Shown here piece by piece: positions 52,669 to 56,371 of a stretch of DNA of 56,371 bases. The number at the start of each line of letters is the position of its first letter. Position 1 is the stretch's first letter. Origin of the DNA: CAZGUG01 sp964625335. Its GTDB lineage: Bacteria; Bacillota; Clostridia; Ch29. Where the stretch lies: positions 1-56,371 of the forward strand of contig CAZVBE010000013.1 of assembly GCA_964625335.1 (NCBI GenBank), in the 5' to 3' direction. Both the position numbers and the translations under genes were made by a program. The notes beneath the pieces are model-generated. The model saw only the letters and a list, made by a program, of their open reading frames with translations, was not told where the DNA came from and searched no databases.

Positions 52669-53433
52669 TTAAATGCCTGAGGCATAACAACAGCAGCCAA
52701 TAGCCCCGTTCATTTGGGGTAATTTTGGAACCGCCATTTCCACAAATCCTCCGTGCATTTTGATAAACTTCTGCATCGCCCTGTTTTGGGCCACTCCTCC
52801 TGCAAAAACTATCCTTTGGCTGCTAAATCTCCTTATCATGGGACTTATCCTGTTATATAGCGAATAATTAACCCCGGAGCAAAGCCTTTCTATTTCCTCC
52901 CCTTCCGAAATGTATCCTATAAGCTCGGACTCTGCAAAAACAGCGCAGGTTGAATTAAGCTTTACCGGATCCTTGTAATAATCCGTCATTTCCCGGAGGG
53001 ATATATTAAGAAGGGCTGCCATGTTTTCCAGATACCTTCCGCTCGAGGCAGCGCATTTATCATTCATAACCATATCCGTAATGGCACCGCCCTCAATCAG
53101 CATAACCTTACTGTCCTGGCCTCCTATATCCAAAAGCACAAAGTCCTGCCAGCCGGTCTGGAATACCGCTCCCAACGCATGGGCCTTTAATTCGGTAATA
53201 ACCTCGGCTCCAAAAACCTTAATATTGTTTCTGCCGTACCCGGTACTTACAATCCTGTCAACGGGCTTTGGCAAAATTTTTTCAAGGTCAAGCAGCAGCC
53301 CACCATCGGTTGACCTGCTGTGGGTTCTATAAAAATCCACCGTATCAAAAACCCTGTTAAATTCCATCTCTTTGCTGTTATATACCGCCAGCTTTACAAA
53401 CCGGCTGCCCAAATCTATTCCCAATACTCTCAT
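52669..53433 (-). CDS. ATPase activase of the 2-hydroxyacyl-CoA dehydratase / double-cubane family
   Basis: 254 residues from ATG 53431-53433 (GAGGGG upstream); an alternative GTG at 53445 overlaps the preceding stop. ASKHA ATPase fold: LGIDLGSRFVKLAVYN, VLLDIGGQDSKVML, FAGGVAQNRAM. Cys in NDKCAASSGRYLE and in NSTCAVFAESE ligate the [4Fe-4S] cluster bridging a dimer, as in HgdC. It injects high-energy electrons into the adjacent protein with ATP hydrolysis. Confidence 0.9.
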   Translation of the reverse strand: MRVLGIDLGSRFVKLAVYNSKEMEFNRVFDTVDFYRTHSRSTDGGLLLDLEKILPKPVDRIVSTGYGRNNIKVFGAEVITELKAHALGAVFQTGWQDFVLLDIGGQDSKVMLIEGGAITDMVMNDKCAASSGRYLENMAALLNISLREMTDYYKDPVKLNSTCAVFAESELIGYISEGEEIERLCSGVNYSLYNRISPMIRRFSSQRIVFAGGVAQNRAMQKFIKMHGGFVEMAVPKLPQMNGAIGCCCYASGI

Positions 53434-53441
53434 CTGACCCC

Positions 53442-54431
53442 TCACTTCCTGTCCTTAAGCATTTCAATAAAAGCCTCTGCCCGCAGCTTTGTCCTTGCAT
53501 CCAATTCTCCTGGCCTGTCCCCTTCCACCATCAAGACGGGGACACCCAGCCTTTCCTTAATCACAATATCCTCAATTCCCCTGAAGCAAAAGGCCTGCGT
53601 ATAATGAAGTATACCGTCCAGCCTGCGCTCCTTAATGGCCTCTTGAATATCCTCAAGTCTTGTCTCCAGGCTATATGGATACGTGAACTGCCGGTAGGTT
53701 TCATATATATCCCTGCCCAATGCCGGCACCATTGTAAACTGCCTTTGAACCTCGTTGTACACAACCCTGGCGCCACAATCCTCCACAAAGGAATAAAGGG
53801 CCGGAAATATTGGAGGTACCCCTATATACCCAAGCCTTACCTGCTGCGGCATTTGCTCTCTGGCCTCCGCCGTCCTGATAAACCCGTCCAGTTTTTTTTC
53901 AAAGGCCGTGTAATCACCTTCAAAATCACTGCAGCTTACCTGCCATAAATGGTTTTCAAAACCTGTTATCCTGTTGTCTATATATGTGAGCCTATCCAAA
54001 TATCCCACCTTTTCCCTTATCCTGTCCAACCTGTCCTTCATCCTGTTCACGCTGCCTGTGTCCTGACCGAAGAGATGGATAAGCCTGTCTATTTCCGTTT
54101 TAATCCTTTTTATATCCCTGGATACCGGATAGGAGAAGGGTATATATCTGATACCCTCCACTTCCAGCACCTCTAAAAGGGCGCGGGTATTTGAACAGTC
54201 TCCCTCCACAACGCCTATTATGCACTCTATGTCCTGCTGCTCTATAAGGGATGAATAAATGCCCTTTATCCAGGCACAGCAGTTCCGCGGAAAGCCTCGT
54301 CTTTCCGCCCTTTCCAGCATCCCCTGGGGCTGGGAATGGCCGATAAATATGTTGTTTAAGTCTATGGGTATTTTGCCGGCGGCATATATAACCTCGACAG
54401 GTATGGTTGTAGTAAAACCTATTTTTGCCAT
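53442..54431 (-). CDS. 2-hydroxyacyl-CoA dehydratase (HgdB/FldB)-like or double-cubane-cluster protein
   Basis: 329 residues, single subunit. Family features: TTTIPVEVIYAAGKIPIDLNN at the N-terminus, RNCCAWIKG (C51, C52), GVVEGDCSNT (C79) and HYTQAFCFRGIEDIVIKERLGVPVLMVEGDRPGELD near 282-315. True dehydratases need a second, homologous subunit, absent here; a lone subunit beside its activase is the layout of double-cubane [Fe8S9] proteins. Substrate unknown. Confidence 0.85.
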   Translation of the reverse strand: MAKIGFTTTIPVEVIYAAGKIPIDLNNIFIGHSQPQGMLERAERRGFPRNCCAWIKGIYSSLIEQQDIECIIGVVEGDCSNTRALLEVLEVEGIRYIPFSYPVSRDIKRIKTEIDRLIHLFGQDTGSVNRMKDRLDRIREKVGYLDRLTYIDNRITGFENHLWQVSCSDFEGDYTAFEKKLDGFIRTAEAREQMPQQVRLGYIGVPPIFPALYSFVEDCGARVVYNEVQRQFTMVPALGRDIYETYRQFTYPYSLETRLEDIQEAIKERRLDGILHYTQAFCFRGIEDIVIKERLGVPVLMVEGDRPGELDARTKLRAEAFIEMLKDRK

Positions 54432-54468
54432 TGGTAATTTCCCCTTTGTGTCAGATTTTCATAATAGA

Positions 54469-54474
54469 ATTATA
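54469..54474 (-). promoter_or_regulatory. Extended -10 promoter of the dehydratase-like pair
   Basis: TATAAT on the minus strand with TG one base upstream (TGaTATAAT), 38 bp before the start and downstream of the terminator at 54529. No clear -35. Confidence 0.5.
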
Positions 54475-54528
54475 TCACATAAACCTGTGGCCTTCCCGGG
54501 AAAGCAGGAACCGGAATTTTGAACTATT

Positions 54529-54559
54529 AAAAGCCCCGTCCGGGGTAGACGGGGCTTTT
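54529..54559 (-). terminator. Strong terminator downstream of the LytTR regulator and the candidate sRNA
   Basis: AAAAGCCCCGTC/GACGGGGCTTTT stem with a 7-nt loop (TACCCCG on the minus strand) and a short T-run. Ends the candidate sRNA. Confidence 0.82.
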
Positions 54560-54614
54560 AAATGGATTATAAAGGGGTTAATAAAGCAGTATAGGGGTAA
54601 TGATTTCCCTTACT
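54529..54614 (-). ncRNA. Candidate agr-linked small RNA
   Basis: Predicted transcript of about 85 nt from the TATAAT box at 54621-54626 to the terminator. I see no ATG or GTG-led ORF in it. It has C-rich motifs: ACCCCT at 54593-54598, ACCCCT at 54573-54578 (both minus strand) and ACCCCG in the terminator loop. C-rich loops of this kind pair with Shine-Dalgarno sequences in RNAIII and RsaE/RoxS-type RNAs. The existence of the RNA is inferred from promoter and terminator alone. Confidence 0.45.
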
Positions 54615-54620
54615 GTCTAT

Positions 54621-54626
54621 ATTATA
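54621..54626 (-). promoter_or_regulatory. -10 box of the candidate agr-linked sRNA
   Basis: TATAAT on the minus strand; the -35 position (CGTAAA) is poor, as in activator-dependent promoters. Confidence 0.5.
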
Positions 54627-54661
54627 CCTTAAAAAAAACGCATTTTACGGGAAGTTTCGCC

Positions 54662-54694
54662 AAAACGACCTTTATATATCTAAAAACGACCTTT
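54662..54694 (-). promoter_or_regulatory. Direct repeats resembling a LytTR (AgrA-type) binding site
   Basis: Two identical 12-bp copies of AAAGGTCGTTTT on the minus strand (54662-54673 and 54683-54694), 21 bp apart. They lie about -49 to -81 relative to the predicted sRNA start. LytTR proteins bind such paired direct repeats upstream of weak -35 boxes. Confidence 0.55.
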
Positions 54695-54713
54695 GGCTTG
54701 TTCAGACGGAATA

Positions 54714-55442
54714 TTAGCTTATCAAAGCCTCCAGGTCGTTTATTCGCGAATATGAAATCAATGCTTCCTTTTCAATATTTTTAAACTTAATTGTATAGAC
54801 CTTTCTCCCATAGCTTGCTATACGGTCGATATAGTGAATATTCACAAGGTAGCCTCTGTGGGACCGGAAAAACATCCCCTTATCCAGGCGCTCCTCAAGG
54901 CTGTTCAGGGAATCATAGGTTTCAAATACTTCCCTTGCCGTGTAGATACACGATTTGGCCTCATCTCTCTCTATCATGACTATCTCATGCTGGTCAAGGA
55001 ATATTATCTCGTCCCGGGTCTTTATTACAATCCTTCCTATCCTGTTATGCGGTGATACCTTCATGCCCCTGTCCCTGTCATCCCTGATTTTTAATATATT
55101 CGTAACTGTTCTTATTACCCTCGCCCTTTCGTAGGGCTTAACAATATAGTCATAGACATAAAGCCTGTATGCATCAAGGGCATACCCTGAATAGGCTGTG
55201 GTAACCACCGTAAAAACATCGGGATTTAAGCCCTTAATTATCTCTATGGTGCTTAACCCATCCATCCCCGGAAGCCCGATATCCATAAACACCACATCCG
55301 GGGAAAGCTTTTCAGCCATTGCCACTGCTGCTTCACCATCCATAGCATGTCCCACAACCTTTGTTCCTTCTATTCCCTCCAGTATACCCCTAAGGTATAT
55401 GGCATTTTCAGCCTGATCCTCACAAATAAGTATCTTTAGCAT
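54714..55442 (-). CDS. agrA: LytTR-family response regulator (AgrA-like)
   Basis: 242 residues from ATG 55440-55442 (AAAAGGGG seven bases upstream; the longer frame has no ribosome site). Receiver: ICEDQ, phospho-Asp in DVVFMDIGLPGMDG, Lys in YIVKPY. LytTR domain: IVIKTRDEIIFLDQHEIVMIERDEAKSCIYT...FFRSHRGYLVNIHYIDRI. It receives phosphate from the AgrC-type kinase at the window edge and activates quorum-controlled promoters. Last gene of agrC-B-D-A. Confidence 0.9.
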   Translation of the reverse strand: MLKILICEDQAENAIYLRGILEGIEGTKVVGHAMDGEAAVAMAEKLSPDVVFMDIGLPGMDGLSTIEIIKGLNPDVFTVVTTAYSGYALDAYRLYVYDYIVKPYERARVIRTVTNILKIRDDRDRGMKVSPHNRIGRIVIKTRDEIIFLDQHEIVMIERDEAKSCIYTAREVFETYDSLNSLEERLDKGMFFRSHRGYLVNIHYIDRIASYGRKVYTIKFKNIEKEALISYSRINDLEALIS

Positions 55443-55483
55443 ATTATTGCCCCTTTTACAAAATATTGCTATGCCCCCCACAT

Positions 55484-55517
55484 GTTATTGAGGTGGACTT
55501 AAGTCCACCTCAATAAC
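55484..55517. repeat. 34-bp perfect palindrome between agrD and agrA
   Basis: Two 17-bp arms without a spacer (left arm GTTATTGAGGTGGACTT), starting 5 bp after the agrD stop. In RNA this gives a stem of about 15 bp with a 4-nt loop. No T-run follows, so it is not a standard terminator. Confidence 0.85.
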
Positions 55518-55522
55518 CGCTT

Positions 55523-55648
55523 CTACTTCTTCAGCGCTTCCGGGGTCTCGGGTTGGTACAGGAAAGTTAAACTGGCGCCACCGGCAAAGGCTGCGGCAAC
55601 TAATGCAAGCAGCGTGGTAAGAATTGCGAATACGTTAGCTTTTCTCAT
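55523..55648 (-). CDS. agrD: AgrD-type cyclic lactone autoinducer precursor
   Basis: 41 residues. ATG 55646-55648 overlaps the agrB stop by 4 bp, with GGAGGTG upstream. An amphipathic/hydrophobic leader (VFAILTTLLALVAAAFAGG), a core region ASLTFLYQ, and the charged C-terminal recognition tail PETPEALKK match AgrD architecture. The ring residue would be Ser26 rather than the usual Cys, giving a lactone, not a thiolactone; there is no Cys in the peptide. Processed and exported by AgrB. Confidence 0.85.
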   Translation of the reverse strand: MRKANVFAILTTLLALVAAAFAGGASLTFLYQPETPEALKK

Positions 55649-56271
55649 CTACTACACCTCCTTTTATCAAGCTTATCCTCTATGAATTTTATCAGCCGGT
55701 AACCGGTATCGGTTAGGGTAAAGCCCTCCAGCAAAAGCCCGGTCACTAGGCTGTAGTGGTACCATAATGTAAAACCTTTAAACAGTAAATCCAATAAAAG
55801 GAGTGTGAGTATTATCCCAATAATACCAAAGGACATCATGCGAAACCTATGATACTCCTTCTCGTTAATTGGCCGGTTGGGGTTTTCCCTCGGCGAATAT
55901 CTTACAACGGTATATATCGTAAAAAGGCTGCCGGCTGCCAGATACAGGCTCCCAAAAGCCCCCGGCAGTCCAAACGTAAATTGTGCTATAAAACCGCCGG
56001 ATATGATTATAAGCACGCTTGAAACAAGGCACCCCGTATAGGTGGAAAAATGAACCCCTCCCGCCACAAGCCTTACAGCCACAAACATCGCTGATATAAC
56101 CAGTACTTCCCTAATCATTCCAAGGAGAGCGGCGGCAGCTATTATAAATACAAACTCCACAACTGTCCCCAGGGCGCACTGCAGTCCGTAGCTTACAACC
56201 TCTGTATCGGCGTCCTTATGTCCCGAGCGCCGTACTATGGCCCCGGCAAGCCTGTCGCATATTCTCTTCAT
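55645..56271 (-). CDS. agrB: AgrB-type autoinducer-processing membrane protease
   Basis: 208 residues from ATG 56269-56271 (AAGGAGGGG upstream). About five or six membrane helices. The catalytic pair His74 and Cys81 lies in GGVHFSTYTGC, which corresponds to H77 and C84 of Staphylococcus AgrB. It cuts the AgrD tail and cyclises the peptide. Starts 11 bp after the kinase gene. Confidence 0.93.
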   Translation of the reverse strand: MKRICDRLAGAIVRRSGHKDADTEVVSYGLQCALGTVVEFVFIIAAAALLGMIREVLVISAMFVAVRLVAGGVHFSTYTGCLVSSVLIIISGGFIAQFTFGLPGAFGSLYLAAGSLFTIYTVVRYSPRENPNRPINEKEYHRFRMMSFGIIGIILTLLLLDLLFKGFTLWYHYSLVTGLLLEGFTLTDTGYRLIKFIEDKLDKRRCSR

Positions 56272-56282
56272 AGGCCCCTCCT

Positions 56283-56371
56283 TCACCGGGGAAGCTCCAC
56301 CAGCATCCGCACTCCCTTTTTTGCGTCGCTGGAAACCTCTATTCTCCCATTATACATATCGACAATGCCCT
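56283..56371 (-). CDS. agrC: C-terminal end of a GHKL sensor histidine kinase (AgrC-like), cut by window edge
   Basis: 29 codons: GIVDMYNGRIEVSSDAKKG then VRMLVELPR and TGA (56283-56285). This is the end of a HATPase domain (after the G2 box). Its position directly before agrB, agrD and a LytTR regulator indicates the AgrC receptor kinase. The sensor part is outside the window. Confidence 0.75.
   Translation of the reverse strand, partial: GIVDMYNGRIEVSSDAKKGVRMLVELPR

Noticed and set aside
54529..54559. The hairpin as an attenuator or riboswitch expression platform of the dehydratase-like gene
   Set aside because: No antiterminator pairing is visible, and an extended -10 promoter lies between the hairpin and the gene. 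Reading it as a terminator fits better.

Overview
The window reads as the chromosome of an anaerobic, Gram-positive-type bacterium of the Clostridia. The evidence is an [FeFe]-hydrogenase/NADH-type hnd operon, rubredoxin, lipoproteins and S-layer proteins without outer-membrane genes, ECF sigma and LytTR/agr signalling, strong AGGAGG ribosome sites, frequent GTG/TTG starts and clear Rho-independent terminators. No rRNA gene or species marker is present, so I do not name a genus. Nearly all genes lie on the minus strand; the exceptions are one AraC regulator, the zinc transporter operon, csoR and one tRNA-Leu.

Region by region. (1) 1-8.5 kb: the NADH-linked hydrogenase genes hndA-B-C-D (D cut by the window edge), preceded by a seven-gene cassette: SPOR protein, DRTGG, HATPase, hydrogenase-like Fe-S protein, DRTGG, PHP, HATPase. 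The cassette looks like a dedicated sensory and regulatory unit. Two Rex-like operators sit between cassette and hydrogenase. (2) 8.7-12.5 kb: a 32-residue membrane peptide gene and the histidine-degradation genes fchA, ftcD and hutU. (3) 12.7-18.1 kb: a probable N-heterocycle/cyclic amide catabolic set (NicX/M29-like enzyme, NCS1 permease, DUF917, PucR regulator). (4) 18.2-25.9 kb: a decayed ThiF gene, tRNA-Leu(GAG), an orphan peptide-binding lipoprotein, nicotinate phosphoribosyltransferase, lytic transglycosylase, coaE and polA. (5) 25.9-31.7 kb: an AIM24 gene remnant, two lipoproteins, DUF4870, an SLH protein, and a PAS / PAS-AraC pair facing a third AraC gene. (6) 32.7-37.9 kb: an ECF sigma / zinc-finger DUF4349 / SIMPL operon with a visible autoregulatory promoter, an L,D-transpeptidase, a YdjM-like membrane protein and tRNA-Leu(CAA). 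(7) 38-42 kb: a REP-associated transposase with its repeats, dcd, and a PAS-GGDEF-EAL protein. (8) 42-46 kb: znuA-C-B with a Fur-family gene and a candidate Zur box, tRNA-Leu(CAG), csoR. (9) 46.3-54.4 kb: rubredoxin, DUF3006, a ComEC-like MBL protein, M18 aminopeptidase, a DegU/DegS-like pair, a CAP-domain protein, and a 2-hydroxyacyl-CoA dehydratase/double-cubane-like pair with its ATPase activase. (10) 54.5-56.4 kb: an agr-type quorum-sensing locus (agrC end, agrB, agrD, LytTR regulator).

Most interesting signals: just downstream of the LytTR regulator there is a pair of identical 12-bp repeats 21 bp apart, a TATAAT box and, about 60 nt later, a strong terminator. This looks like a short non-coding RNA with three CCCC motifs, an RNAIII-like arrangement. 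The agrD peptide has Ser and no Cys. A 34-bp perfect palindrome separates agrD from the regulator gene. The hydrogenase-like sensor protein keeps the four cluster cysteines but has lost the proton-relay Cys and the conserved Lys.
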